A stretch of DNA of 64,000 nucleotides from Treponema sp. (GTDB lineage: Bacteria; Spirochaetota; Spirochaetia; Treponematales; Breznakiellaceae). The first letter of the stretch is position 1; every line of letters starts with the position of its first letter. The stretch spans positions 1 to 64,000 of the forward strand of contig JAITIK010000143.1 of NCBI GenBank assembly GCA_031279555.1, in the 5' to 3' direction. The notes beneath the pieces are model-generated. The model did no database searches, was not told the DNA's origin, and saw only the letters and a program-made list of their open reading frames with translations. The position numbers were made by a program, and so were the translations under genes. Shown here piece after piece: positions 31,572-40,068 of the stretch.

Positions 31572-32897
31572 ATGCGGACATCAATTTATGAGGCGCTCAA
31601 CCGCGCTTTCACTTCGCCGATACGGGATTCTCTGTGGGGGCATGTGTACCTGACGCCGGCTCTTGAGGCGGTTGTCAGATCCGCGCCCTTTATGCGGTTG
31701 CATCGCATATTCCAGTTAGGTCCGGTATACTGCGTGTATCCGGGCGCGACGCACACCCGCGCCGCCCACTCCATCGGCGTGTTTCACCTTGCGCGGCGGC
31801 TTATCCATGCGCTTGCGGAACAGGGTGCGGACGAGTGGCTCACCCCTGCTGGCGTCCGGTCATTCCTTGCCGCGACCCTCCTCCACGATGCCGGGCATTT
31901 TCCGTACACCCATTCGCTCAAAGAACTGCCTTTGGAGTCTCACGAGGCGCTCACCGGCAAAATCATCCTGTCTTCTCCAATAAAAGACCTTGTCGCGCGG
32001 AGTGGGGCGGATCCGTATTTTGCGGCGGCTGTCGTTGACGCCGGATTGGACGCCAAATCGAAGGCCGGATCGAGCGCGGATTGCGGCGCGGATTGCGGCG
32101 AAGACAAGGAACTGATTTTTTACCGAAAATTGCTCTCCGGCTGCCTTGACCCCGACAAGCTGGATTATCTGAACCGCGACGCCCGTTACGCGGGCGTCCC
32201 TTACGGCGCTCAGGATGTTGATTTCATATTTTCGAGACTCCGCCCCGACAGGGATCGCGGCGTTGACATTGATTCTAAAGGCATTCCGGGCGTGGAATCT
32301 GTTCTTTTCTCAAAATATCTCATGTACAAAACGGTGTATTGGCACCGCTCCGTCCGTTCCGCAACCGCAATGATTAAAAAAGCTCTTGTCGCAGCCCTTG
32401 AGAAGCGCGTCATTGCGAAAGAAGAGCTTTACGATTTGGATGATCAGGGGCTTTTTTCACTCATGTCCGCCCGCTCCCGAATGGCGCCCATACTCTCTCT
32501 GGGCGATAAAGTCAAAAATGGCTGTCTGTATGAGACAATAGCCGAAATTCCCTTCGATGAATACGAACATTCAGGAAGCGCGGACTATATGGACATTGCC
32601 AAACGCTCCGCGTCTGAGGAGCGGCTTGCCGAAGCGCTGGGCAAGGCGACTGGCGTTTCCATTGCGGCGGACGAAATCATCATTGATGTGCCTGAGCCGA
32701 TCTCTTTTGAAACAGGTTTATATGTAACTGACGAACACTGTCCTTTCTCAAAAAGCTCGGCGCTTGTCAATGAAGAAACAATACGCTCATTCAAAAAGAA
32801 ACTGCGGATTCAAAGGATATTTCTTGATCAATCATCAAAAAAACGTATAAAACGTTGTGAAAAAATCGTTGACATTTTGCATACATTTACCTTATAA
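31572..32897 (+). CDS. HD-domain phosphohydrolase (dGTPase/SAMHD1-like)
   Basis: The sequence shows the dNTPase-like HD superfamily: HTRAAHSIGVFHLARRL, LLHDAGHFPYTHSLKELPLE with the catalytic HD, and DPDKLDYLNRDARYAGVPYG. RLHRIFQLGPVYCVYPGATH near the N-terminus is also typical of the YdhJ-type proteins. Its substrate may be a deoxynucleotide or another phosphate ester; it is not certain. The ORF track runs from 31320 through the upstream gene, whereas ATG 31572 begins at MRTSIYEALNRAF, where similarity starts, eight bases past a -10-like box. It has 441 residues. The ComFB gene promoter overlaps its last codons. Confidence 0.82.
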   Translation: MRTSIYEALNRAFTSPIRDSLWGHVYLTPALEAVVRSAPFMRLHRIFQLGPVYCVYPGATHTRAAHSIGVFHLARRLIHALAEQGADEWLTPAGVRSFLAATLLHDAGHFPYTHSLKELPLESHEALTGKIILSSPIKDLVARSGADPYFAAAVVDAGLDAKSKAGSSADCGADCGEDKELIFYRKLLSGCLDPDKLDYLNRDARYAGVPYGAQDVDFIFSRLRPDRDRGVDIDSKGIPGVESVLFSKYLMYKTVYWHRSVRSATAMIKKALVAALEKRVIAKEELYDLDDQGLFSLMSARSRMAPILSLGDKVKNGCLYETIAEIPFDEYEHSGSADYMDIAKRSASEERLAEALGKATGVSIAADEIIIDVPEPISFETGLYVTDEHCPFSKSSALVNEETIRSFKKKLRIQRIFLDQSSKKRIKRCEKIVDILHTFTL

Positions 32898-32898
32898 T
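32869..32898 (+). promoter_or_regulatory. Promoter for the ComFB-domain gene
   Basis: TTGACA (32869-32874), 18-base spacer and TATAAT (32893-32898) are both perfect hexamers. They overlap the end of the HD gene. The leader to ATG 32946 is about 41 bases and holds GAAGGGGATG. Confidence 0.85.
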
Positions 32899-32945
32899 GT
32901 ACTAATAAGTAACTTGGTCTGTACCTAAAAGAAGGGGATGCGCGT

Positions 32946-33662
32946 ATGGAACTCCATAACACAAATGAGGATGTTGTTATTGCTCAAGTAAACGATATGT
33001 TTGATATGATTGAGAGGAGCGATAATTCTGAGAATATCTGTACTTGCGAGCAATGCCGCATAGATACGGCGTGCTATGTGCTTAACCGTATTGAGCCTCG
33101 ATATATTGTTTCAAACAGGGGGTCTGTTAGAATAGGACACGACTCAATAGAAAATCAGCAGCGAAGGGCTGATATTGTTGTTATGATACGTGAAGGCATC
33201 ACAAAGATCAATCACAATAAGAGGCCGTCCTCCTCTCATGGGATTATAAAAGAAGATCCGCCGGTTTACGCCACCCCGGTGTTTAATTTTCCCGTGATCG
33301 TCGGGCGCGTCTTTGATGGAACCAATTTTGCGCCTATGGCGAACATTGACATTGAGTTGCTTCATGACGACGAGATGGTGGTTATGGTTAACAATAACTG
33401 GCAGAATCCCTACCGCCTTACTGAGCATAGCGAAGGTACGTTCAGTTTCTGGCCGGCGCCCATAGTGACTAGTGAGGCGAATGTGCATAAAATGTTCGAA
33501 TTCTCCATTAGAATTGATGTTCAAGGGTTTGATACGCTCGACTATTTTTTTAAGCTTCCCATCAAAAGCGAACAGAGAAGCGTCACCACGGTTTTGCCGG
33601 GCAGAACATTTAAGTTGCCAGACTTGTACTTATTCCCGGTCGGCGAAGACGCTGATTCTTAA
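32946..33662 (+). CDS. ComFB-domain protein with C-terminal beta-sandwich
   Basis: Residues 1-90 match ComFB: LHNTNEDVVIAQVNDMFDMI, ICTCEQCRIDTACYVLNRIE and PRYIVSNRGSVRIG, with the paired Cys typical of the family. ComFB proteins are known as cyclic dinucleotide receptors in cyanobacteria, so this may bind c-di-GMP or a related molecule. From about residue 115 comes a beta-rich part (FPVIVGRVFDGTNFAPMANI, FDTLDYFFKLPIKSEQRSVT), possibly a carboxypeptidase-regulatory-like or transthyretin-like fold. No signal peptide is present. A consensus promoter and a perfect hairpin terminator bracket the gene, so it is an independent transcription unit. An HD-GYP gene lies 2.3 kb upstream on the other strand. 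Confidence 0.75.
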   Translation: MELHNTNEDVVIAQVNDMFDMIERSDNSENICTCEQCRIDTACYVLNRIEPRYIVSNRGSVRIGHDSIENQQRRADIVVMIREGITKINHNKRPSSSHGIIKEDPPVYATPVFNFPVIVGRVFDGTNFAPMANIDIELLHDDEMVVMVNNNWQNPYRLTEHSEGTFSFWPAPIVTSEANVHKMFEFSIRIDVQGFDTLDYFFKLPIKSEQRSVTTVLPGRTFKLPDLYLFPVGEDADS

Positions 33663-33747
33663 TGTGGGCGAGTTGGTTTCAATCGGATTGACGGGATGCG
33701 GACTATGGTTGAGAACGGCTGAAACTTTGGTGAGAATGCGGTTGACA

Positions 33748-33774
33748 GGGAAGCCCCGATTGACGGGGCTTCCC
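33748..33774 (+). terminator. Stem-loop after the ComFB gene
   Basis: GGGAAGCCCCG and CGGGGCTTCCC form a perfect 11-bp stem with the loop ATTGA. There is no T run, so termination might be incomplete; it lies 25 bases before the tRNA gene. Confidence 0.6.
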
Positions 33775-33799
33775 GATGCGCCGCGTCTTGCATGAAATA

Positions 33800-33871
33800 C
33801 GGGATGTAGCCTAGCGGCTAAGGCGCTTGCTTTGGGAGCAAGAGATCGGCGGTTCAAATCCGCCCATCCCG
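33800..33871 (+). tRNA. tRNA-Pro (UGG anticodon)
   Basis: A 72-base cloverleaf is readable: acceptor CGGGATG pairs with CATCCCG, the D-arm has AGCCTAGCGGCTAAGG, the anticodon stem CTTGC/GCAAG encloses TTTGGGA with anticodon TGG, and the T-arm is GGCGG-TTCAAAT-CCGCC. The first base pair is C-G, as in bacterial tRNA-Pro. The 3' CCA is not encoded (AATAG follows). Only 20 bases separate it from the alkyltransferase start. Confidence 0.95.
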
Positions 33872-33891
33872 AATAGAGTGTAACGGGTGTT

Positions 33892-34443
33892 ATGCAAAAA
33901 AGCGGTTTATATTATACCATTATTGGTACGCCAGTGGGAGCGATGCAGGCGCTTGCTGAACATAAAGCGGATGCCGGCGTTGCGAGTGACGCTTGTAGCG
34001 CCGTCCTGACACGGCTTGATTTCGCCGGCAAACTCCCTTTCCCCCGACCGGTTGAGTACGCCGAAGCGCCGGATCTGCCCCTGTTCAACGCTCTCCGCGC
34101 GTGGCTGACAATCTATTTTTCCGGCAAAGACCCTGTCGCCGCGCACTGCGCCGCGCCGCCGCTGTCTGTGCGGGGGAGCGCTTTTCAGGAGCGGGTGTGG
34201 GATTTGCTTTTGCGCATCCCCTACGGCATGACAACGACCTATGGCGCTCTTGCCGCAGTCGTGGCGGCGAAGCGGCGTATTCCCGTTATGGCGGCGCAAG
34301 CCGTGGGCGGCGCTGTAGGGCGCAATCCCATCTCAATCGTCATCCCCTGTCATCGCGTCGTCGGATCGCATGGCGGCCTTACCGGTTATGGCGGCGGTCT
34401 TGAGCGAAAGCGATTTTTACTGAACCTTGAAGGCGCTCTTTGA
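33892..34443 (+). CDS. ogt: Methylated-DNA--protein-cysteine S-methyltransferase
   Basis: This suicide repair enzyme removes O6-alkyl groups from guanine. The C-terminal domain has SAFQERVWDLLLRIPYGMTTTYG, the active-site ISIVIPCHRVVGSHG with the acceptor Cys in PCHR, and LTGYGGGLERKRFLL at the end. The N-terminal half is the less conserved ribonuclease-like domain. It has 183 residues, the usual length. The ATG lies 20 bases after tRNA-Pro; upstream GTAACGGGTG is only a weak ribosome-binding site, and no promoter is clear, so the mRNA may come from tRNA read-through and processing. Its stop overlaps the promoter of the hybrid kinase. Confidence 0.93.
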   Translation: MQKSGLYYTIIGTPVGAMQALAEHKADAGVASDACSAVLTRLDFAGKLPFPRPVEYAEAPDLPLFNALRAWLTIYFSGKDPVAAHCAAPPLSVRGSAFQERVWDLLLRIPYGMTTTYGALAAVVAAKRRIPVMAAQAVGGAVGRNPISIVIPCHRVVGSHGGLTGYGGGLERKRFLLNLEGAL

Positions 34444-34468
34444 CAAAAACCTTCGTATAGATTATACT
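34440..34468 (+). promoter_or_regulatory. Promoter upstream of the hybrid kinase
   Basis: TTGACA (34440-34445, overlapping the ogt stop), 17-base spacer, TATACT (34463-34468) is near consensus. The leader to ATG 34612 is about 135 bases and contains a short 8-codon ORF (MRNSAKRA) at about 34519. Confidence 0.75.
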
Positions 34469-34611
34469 TCTCTGTGTAGAAATTCCATTATTCATAAAAC
34501 AACATGATTGACTCTTTTTTATGCGGAATTCAGCGAAAAGAGCGTGAAAAAGCCGAAAAGGAAAACGAAGTGATTAAGGGCAGTTTTTTCATATAAGGAG
34601 AGAAAGTTCGC

Positions 34612-37600
34612 ATGGTCGATAAACGTATAGGGCCGCCAATTGACGCGGACACGCTGAGGATAATGCTCGCCGCATCCGGCACCGGCCTTTGGGATTGGCA
34701 TATCGACGAAAACATGGCGTATTACAGCGATGAGTGGCTTGCCATTGTGGGCATGCCGCCCGGCGTTTTTGAGCCGCGCATAGAGTTCCGGAGCGGACGC
34801 ATACACCCTGATGACATGGCGTATGTCAAAAGCGAATTTGATGCGTTTCTGAGCGGCAAGAGCAAGGGCGCCCCCTATATTGATTTCCGTATGAAATGCG
34901 CCAATGGGCCGTGGGTGCATGTGCGCGAAACGGTCGGCATAACGGCTCGCGACTCAAACGGGCGTCCGACGCGGGTGACAGGCATGATGCGCGACAATAC
35001 TGCCGCAAAAATACGTGAAAAACACCTTGAAGATGAACGCCGTTACCACATTTCAGTTGAGAACGCGGCGGGGCTTATGATATGGGAATGGGATATAACG
35101 GCTGATTCCATCATGTTCAGCGGCAAGCTCAAGCCGTTTAAAGAGAAATCGTTCAAGGAATTCATAAAAAGCGTACATCCTGATGATGCGCCACTGTACA
35201 AGCAAAATCTAGAGGAGTATCTTAAAAGAGGCGAAGGCAACTTTGAGCATATTCTCCGTTTGAAGGGGGCGAACGAGCGCTACTCTTGGAGCATGTTGCA
35301 TGCTGTAATTGTAGAACACGATAGTCTTGGCAGACCGACAAAGGTGATAGGCAGTACGCTTGATATTGATAAAAACGTCCGCTCGGAAGACGCCTTGCGC
35401 GCTTCGCTTGAGGAAACCATCCGCCATCGTGAGCGCCTTATGTCAGATATTGAGCGTTCTGAAGAAGCGCTAAAGTCTATGTTCAAAACCAGCCCTCATA
35501 CGTGCATCATGTTTGACAGCGAGTTTCGCGCTATTGACTGCAATCCCGCGGCGCTTGAATTGTTTGAATTTATGGACGAAGACGAATTCAGGCGCAACTT
35601 CGCAGGATTTATGGCGACTGCTATACCGAAACGCCAGCCTGACGGCAGAGTGTCCATACCGCTTTCCGACCGGCTTAATGCGGCTGTCCGTGACGGGACG
35701 TACGAATTTGAAATCGAACTGACGCTTAAGGGCGGCCCCTGCCCCTTAAGCGTTATAATCAAAAAGGTGGCCTACAAGGACAGCTTTGTGCTGATGCTCT
35801 ACGCAGTTGATCTGCGCAAGCAACGCGATATGCTCATGTCTCTTCGTCTGCGCGACAGGTTGCTTGAAACAATCAACAAAATGGCGGTCATGCTGATGAG
35901 ATCCAATGCCGACATCAGCGGCATACTGCGCGATGCGATTGCTGAACTGGGGGTGGGATCGGATGTGGATCTAGCGTATGTGCTGAAAAATCAGGAGGCG
36001 GATGGCGTACTGTACTGTTCGGTTGTGAGCGATTGGGCAAGGAGAGAAAACCAACTGCCGCCTCCGCCTCCGGCGCCGTATAACATCATCTTCCCCGATT
36101 GGCGCGACACGCTCGCTGAAGGCAAACTATACAACTACCGCATGGCGGATGCGATTGCATCTGCGGGCAATGATCCTCTAAAAATACCCGCTTCAATGGC
36201 AAAGGTGAAAATTTCGCTGAACATCCCGCTCTTTATACAGAACGCTTTTTGGGGCGCTATCGGATTCGCGCGTTACGACGAGGGCAAGCCTTTTATCAAA
36301 GCGGAAGAGGATCTGTTGCAGTCCGCGGGGATACTGATAGCTGCCGCCATAACGCGATTCAAGATGACGGAAACGTTGCTGGAAGCTAACCGCGCGGCGA
36401 TTGCGGGCGTTCAGGCGAAGACCAATTTCCTCTCCCACATGAGCCATGAGATACGTACGCCCATAAACGCCATAATCGGCATGACTATGCTCGCGCAAAA
36501 AGCGGCTGACATGCAACGCGTACGGTACTGTCTTACGCAAATTGAAAACTCTTCCCGCCAGCTTCTGGGCATTATCAACAATGTGTTGGACATGAGCAAG
36601 ATTGAGGCGAATAAACTTGATCTCAGTACGGAAGAATTCGTGTTTGAGGATATGATGCGGCAGGTCTTTGATGTCGTTCAGGTGAAAATAGATGAAAAAG
36701 GCCAGAAATTCCAGGTGAATGTGGAAAATACGTTTACCCGCGCCGTTATAAGCGATGAATTGCGCCTGTCGCAGGTGTTTATAAATCTTCTCAGCAACGC
36801 GATCAAATTTACGCCCGACGGCGGCAGAATATCGCTGTCGGTGAGCCAGACGCCTATAGACGCCGATGCCGCGCGGCTGCATGTTGTGATCGCCGACACC
36901 GGAATCGGCATAACCGAGGAACAAAAAACGCGGCTGTTTCACTTGTTTGAACAGGCTGAGAGCAGCGCCACCACCCGCAAATATGGCGGCACCGGACTTG
37001 GGCTTTCCATAGCGAAGAGCATAGTCAATCTCATGGGAGGCGACATTTGGATTGAGGATAATCCGGGTGGCGGCTCGCGATTTGTGTTTGAGGTTGTCAT
37101 AAAATGGGGCAAGGTATGCCGTACCGGCAAGTTGCCCAAACAGTTGCGTTGCGATCTGCGCATCCTGGTTGTGGATGACGATAAGGACACACGCGAGTAT
37201 TTCAAGGGCATACTGGCCGGATTTTTGCTGGAATGCGATGCGGCTTCGGGCGGCGAGGAAGCCGTTGTCATGGTGGAACGCCAGAAGCAAGACGGCAAAC
37301 CCTACCATTTGATATTCCTTGACTGGATGATGCCGGGCATGGATGGCGAGCGGACGGCCCTTGAGATAAGGCGCATCATGGGCGACGGGAGTCTTGGCGC
37401 CGCGCTTATCGTTATGATTTCCGCGGCGACCCGGAGTGAAGTTGATTCGACGCTTAACGCGCTCGGCATCACCAATTTCCTGCCCAAGCCCATACTGCCG
37501 TCCACCATCTACAATACGATTGTTGATTTGCTTGGGTACACGGGCGAGACGAATTCCGGCGATGACGACCAGACGCCCTCGTACGATTGGAGCGGCAAGC

Positions 37601-37965
37601 GGGTGTTGCTGGCCGAAGATGTGGAGTTGAACCGCGAAGTTGTCATGGGCATTTTAGAAGACACCGGAGTGACCATAGAGTGCGCGGAAAATGGTGTCCG
37701 TGCGGTCGAACTGTTTGCCAAAAACGACTACGATCTCGTGCTTATGGATATACAGATGCCGGTTATGGATGGGTATGACGCGACGCTCGCAATACGCGCC
37801 TCCGGAAAACCAAACGCCGCGATCTGTCCGGTCATTGCAATGACCGCCAACGCATTTAAGGAAGATGTCCGCGAATGTCTTGCCTCCGGTATGAATGATC
37901 ATCTCGCCAAGCCGCTGGAAGTAAAGCGTTTGTTCGACACGTTGGCCAAATATTTGTCTCCCTGA
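34612..37965 (+). CDS. Hybrid sensor histidine kinase with PAS, GAF-like and two receiver domains
   Basis: The 1117-residue protein is a cytoplasmic phosphorelay hub. Domains in order: PAS (about 10-130, SGTGLWDWHIDENMAYYSDE), PAS (about 145-255, FEHILRLKGANERYSW), PAS (about 280-395), a GAF-like region (about 415-585), HisKA with phospho-acceptor His (NFLSHMSHEIRTPINAIIGM), HATPase_c (SNAIKFTPDGGRI, DTGIGIT, GGTGLGLSIAKS), and two receivers (ILVVDDDKD with LIFLDWMMPGMDG, and RVLLAEDVELNREVV with LVLMDIQMPVMDGYD). Both receivers keep the phospho-acceptor Asp. I see no membrane segment, so it senses an internal signal. GGAGAG lies upstream of the ATG. No separate response regulator or Hpt gene is adjacent, so the output partner is elsewhere. 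Confidence 0.93.
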   Translation: MVDKRIGPPIDADTLRIMLAASGTGLWDWHIDENMAYYSDEWLAIVGMPPGVFEPRIEFRSGRIHPDDMAYVKSEFDAFLSGKSKGAPYIDFRMKCANGPWVHVRETVGITARDSNGRPTRVTGMMRDNTAAKIREKHLEDERRYHISVENAAGLMIWEWDITADSIMFSGKLKPFKEKSFKEFIKSVHPDDAPLYKQNLEEYLKRGEGNFEHILRLKGANERYSWSMLHAVIVEHDSLGRPTKVIGSTLDIDKNVRSEDALRASLEETIRHRERLMSDIERSEEALKSMFKTSPHTCIMFDSEFRAIDCNPAALELFEFMDEDEFRRNFAGFMATAIPKRQPDGRVSIPLSDRLNAAVRDGTYEFEIELTLKGGPCPLSVIIKKVAYKDSFVLMLYAVDLRKQRDMLMSLRLRDRLLETINKMAVMLMRSNADISGILRDAIAELGVGSDVDLAYVLKNQEADGVLYCSVVSDWARRENQLPPPPPAPYNIIFPDWRDTLAEGKLYNYRMADAIASAGNDPLKIPASMAKVKISLNIPLFIQNAFWGAIGFARYDEGKPFIKAEEDLLQSAGILIAAAITRFKMTETLLEANRAAIAGVQAKTNFLSHMSHEIRTPINAIIGMTMLAQKAADMQRVRYCLTQIENSSRQLLGIINNVLDMSKIEANKLDLSTEEFVFEDMMRQVFDVVQVKIDEKGQKFQVNVENTFTRAVISDELRLSQVFINLLSNAIKFTPDGGRISLSVSQTPIDADAARLHVVIADTGIGITEEQKTRLFHLFEQAESSATTRKYGGTGLGLSIAKSIVNLMGGDIWIEDNPGGGSRFVFEVVIKWGKVCRTGKLPKQLRCDLRILVVDDDKDTREYFKGILAGFLLECDAASGGEEAVVMVERQKQDGKPYHLIFLDWMMPGMDGERTALEIRRIMGDGSLGAALIVMISAATRSEVDSTLNALGITNFLPKPILPSTIYNTIVDLLGYTGETNSGDDDQTPSYDWSGKRVLLAEDVELNREVVMGILEDTGVTIECAENGVRAVELFAKNDYDLVLMDIQMPVMDGYDATLAIRASGKPNAAICPVIAMTANAFKEDVRECLASGMNDHLAKPLEVKRLFDTLAKYLSP

Positions 37966-38232
37966 TGGGAAGGGGAGGGCATCCCCGCCTATACTGGGCG
38001 CGCGTATCGGGCGGGCTGGCAATCCGCCGTTCAAGCATATAAACTTCCTCTTGAATGAGAGATATGAGAATGATAAGAAGGGCGAGAGAATGAGACTGCG
38101 GGAGCGAGGACACGAACCGCACGAACGGAAAAAATATATCCCAGTTCCACTAAGAACGATCAAACCAAAAGTTCGTGTCCTCTGTTCGTGCGGTTCGTGT
38201 TTTGAAACAGCCTCACATAGCCGCAGCCCCCA
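37966..38232. other. Convergent intergenic region with an inverted repeat
   Basis: About 267 bases lie between the kinase and oppA stops. The main structure is the repeat at 38106-38200. The short ORFs overlapping it translate to charged, repetitive peptides and have no support. Confidence 0.5.
38106..38200. repeat. Inverted repeat with GTTCGTG units
   Basis: GAGGACACGAACCGCACGAAC (38106-38126) has two partial inverted partners downstream: GTTCGTGTCCTC (38171-38182) and GTTCGTGCGGTTCGTGT (38184-38200). It can fold in two exclusive ways and may be a bidirectional terminator or a dispersed repeat; TTTTGAAACAGCCTC follows, like other hairpin arms here. Confidence 0.55.
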
Positions 38233-39906
38233 TTAGGGCGCGACCTTTGCGTTTTTGAAGAAGAAATATCCAAGCGGCGTATAATACATGCCGGTAATCT
38301 TGGGATTCATCATATAGGTTTGGGTGTAGAAATAGATCGGCCCCACCGCCGCGTCTTGCCCAACAAGGATGTCCTCAGCTTGATGCATAAGCCTCATGCG
38401 CTCTTCAGTTATGGCGGTTGACTGCGCCTGTTTGACAAGCGTGTCAAACGGGGAGCTTGCATACTGGGAATTGTTATTGCCGCCGCCTGTCAGATACATC
38501 TCAAGGAAGTTCATCGGATCGTTGTAATCGCCGATCCAGCCGTCACGGGCGATCTGGAACTCGCCGATCTTGCGGGTGTCAAGGAATACCGCCCAGTCCT
38601 GGTTGCTCAAGGTTACGTTTACGCCGAGCGCGGTCTTCCACATATCCTGAAGCGCTTCGGCGATGGCGCGGTGCGCGTCATTGGTGTTGTATATGTATTC
38701 GGTAACCGGGAAACCTGAGCCGGCAGGGTAGCCCGCCTCCGCCAAAAGCCGTTTCGCTTCGGCGACGTTCTTCTCGTAATCGCCCTCCGCAATGCTGTAA
38801 TAGTCGCCGCCGGTTTGTCGGAAATCGCTGCCCGCGCCCTCCGCATCAGCAATGCCGGACGGCACAAAGCCCGACGCGGGCTTCTGTCCTGCGCGGGTGA
38901 TCTGGGTTACAATGTAGTTGCGGTCAATGGCAAGGGTAAAGGCCTTCCGCACTCTCGCGTCATCGAACGGAGCTTTCTGGGTGTTGAAGCTCACGTAGTA
39001 TGTGCCGAGGTAGGGGACAATCTTGAGATCCCCCGAATCCAAGAGCGCCTGAATTTCATCTACCGGCACCGTCTCAATGAAATCAAGCTCCCCGCTGCGG
39101 AAACCCGCGAGAAGGGCGTTGTCGTCATCCATGAGCGCGAAACGGATCGTCTCGGGTCCGGACACCGGATCGTAGTAGTTGGGATTCTTTTCGACGGTCA
39201 AATGACTGTTGTGAACCCATTCTTTCATGCGGTATGGCCCATTGCTGATGTAGGTCGAAGGGCTGAATGTCCATTGTTCGCCGGCGCTTTCAATAATATC
39301 CTGCCTGACCGGAAAGGTCGCCGGGAAACACGCTATCTCGTCAAAGAACGGGCAATCATAGGTGAGAGTGATTTCCACCGTCGTATCGTCAAGCGCCACG
39401 ACGCCGAGTTCGCTTTTGTCCTTTTCACCCGCCATGATCTCATCGGCGTTCTTCACCATGGTGATCATATAGCTGTAATCAGCGGCGGTCGCGGGATCCG
39501 CCAGGCGGCGCCATGAATACACGATGTCCTGCGCTGTGAAGGGTTTGCCATCAGACCATTTGAGACCGTTGCGCAGGGTATAGGTATACGTAATCGCGCC
39601 GTCATCGTTGACGGCTTTTTGCGGGGCGCTCGCCGCTAATCCGGGAACCGCCTTTGCGATGCCGGATCCATTGTCCTCGTACTTGTAGAGACCTTCGAAC
39701 AGATGCTCCAGATAAATCGCGCTGTCAACCGCCGAGTTGAGCGCGGGATCAATAGTATTCGGCTCGGAGCCGAATACAGCCGTGATGGAAGTCGCGCCAG
39801 ATGTTTGCGCGGCTTGCGGCGCGCCTTCCACCGTCTTTTTCTGGCATGCCGCAATACCCAGCGACAACGCCGAAACCGTCAATAATGCGGACAAGATTTT
39901 CTTCAT
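38233..39906 (-). CDS. oppA: Oligopeptide ABC transporter substrate-binding lipoprotein
   Basis: This is a family 5 solute-binding protein, a lipoprotein by its MKKILSALLTVSALSLGIAAC lipobox. Family motifs include FGSEPNTIDPALNSAVDSAI near the N-terminus, YTYTLRNGLKWSDGKPFTAQDI and FNTQKAPFDDARVRKAFTLA. It should capture peptides in the periplasm and deliver them to OppBC. It has 557 residues. ATG 39906 has AAGGAGGTTTTT upstream and starts the signal peptide; the ORF-track start at 39936 is in the leader. It follows oppF by about 160 bases, which hold a hairpin. In most operons oppA is first; here it is last. Confidence 0.93.
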   Translation of the reverse strand: MKKILSALLTVSALSLGIAACQKKTVEGAPQAAQTSGATSITAVFGSEPNTIDPALNSAVDSAIYLEHLFEGLYKYEDNGSGIAKAVPGLAASAPQKAVNDDGAITYTYTLRNGLKWSDGKPFTAQDIVYSWRRLADPATAADYSYMITMVKNADEIMAGEKDKSELGVVALDDTTVEITLTYDCPFFDEIACFPATFPVRQDIIESAGEQWTFSPSTYISNGPYRMKEWVHNSHLTVEKNPNYYDPVSGPETIRFALMDDDNALLAGFRSGELDFIETVPVDEIQALLDSGDLKIVPYLGTYYVSFNTQKAPFDDARVRKAFTLAIDRNYIVTQITRAGQKPASGFVPSGIADAEGAGSDFRQTGGDYYSIAEGDYEKNVAEAKRLLAEAGYPAGSGFPVTEYIYNTNDAHRAIAEALQDMWKTALGVNVTLSNQDWAVFLDTRKIGEFQIARDGWIGDYNDPMNFLEMYLTGGGNNNSQYASSPFDTLVKQAQSTAITEERMRLMHQAEDILVGQDAAVGPIYFYTQTYMMNPKITGMYYTPLGYFFFKNAKVAP

Positions 39907-39926
39907 AAAAACCTCCTTAACTTGGG

Positions 39927-39951
39927 CCTGTTCCACAATTTTTGGAACGGA
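39927..39951 (-). repeat. Hairpin in the oppF-oppA gap (GTTCCA type)
   Basis: CTGTTCCA and TGGAACGG (read on the plus strand) form an 8-bp stem with a 7-base loop just ahead of the oppA ribosome-binding site. It resembles the arms at 9625-9669 and may set the oppA level relative to oppF by protecting the mRNA end. Confidence 0.5.
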
Positions 39952-40068
39952 CTTTCTTGCTAATATTTCAAAACGCCGGTCGTTGTCCGCAGATGTTTTT
40001 AATCCTCAAACAACGCCGGCGCTTTACAGCCAAACTACGCCGCCTCGCGCCGCCTCGCGCATTTTGAA

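Noticed and set aside
34519-34545. A short ORF (MRNSAKRA) in the kinase leader as a leader peptide.
   Set aside because: It has no ribosome-binding site and no regulatory codon run; eight codons can arise by chance.
36193-37308. A 371-residue ORF on the minus strand inside the hybrid kinase.
   Set aside because: It is a shadow of the kinase gene: composition follows the opposite strand's codons, and no domain can be read in it.
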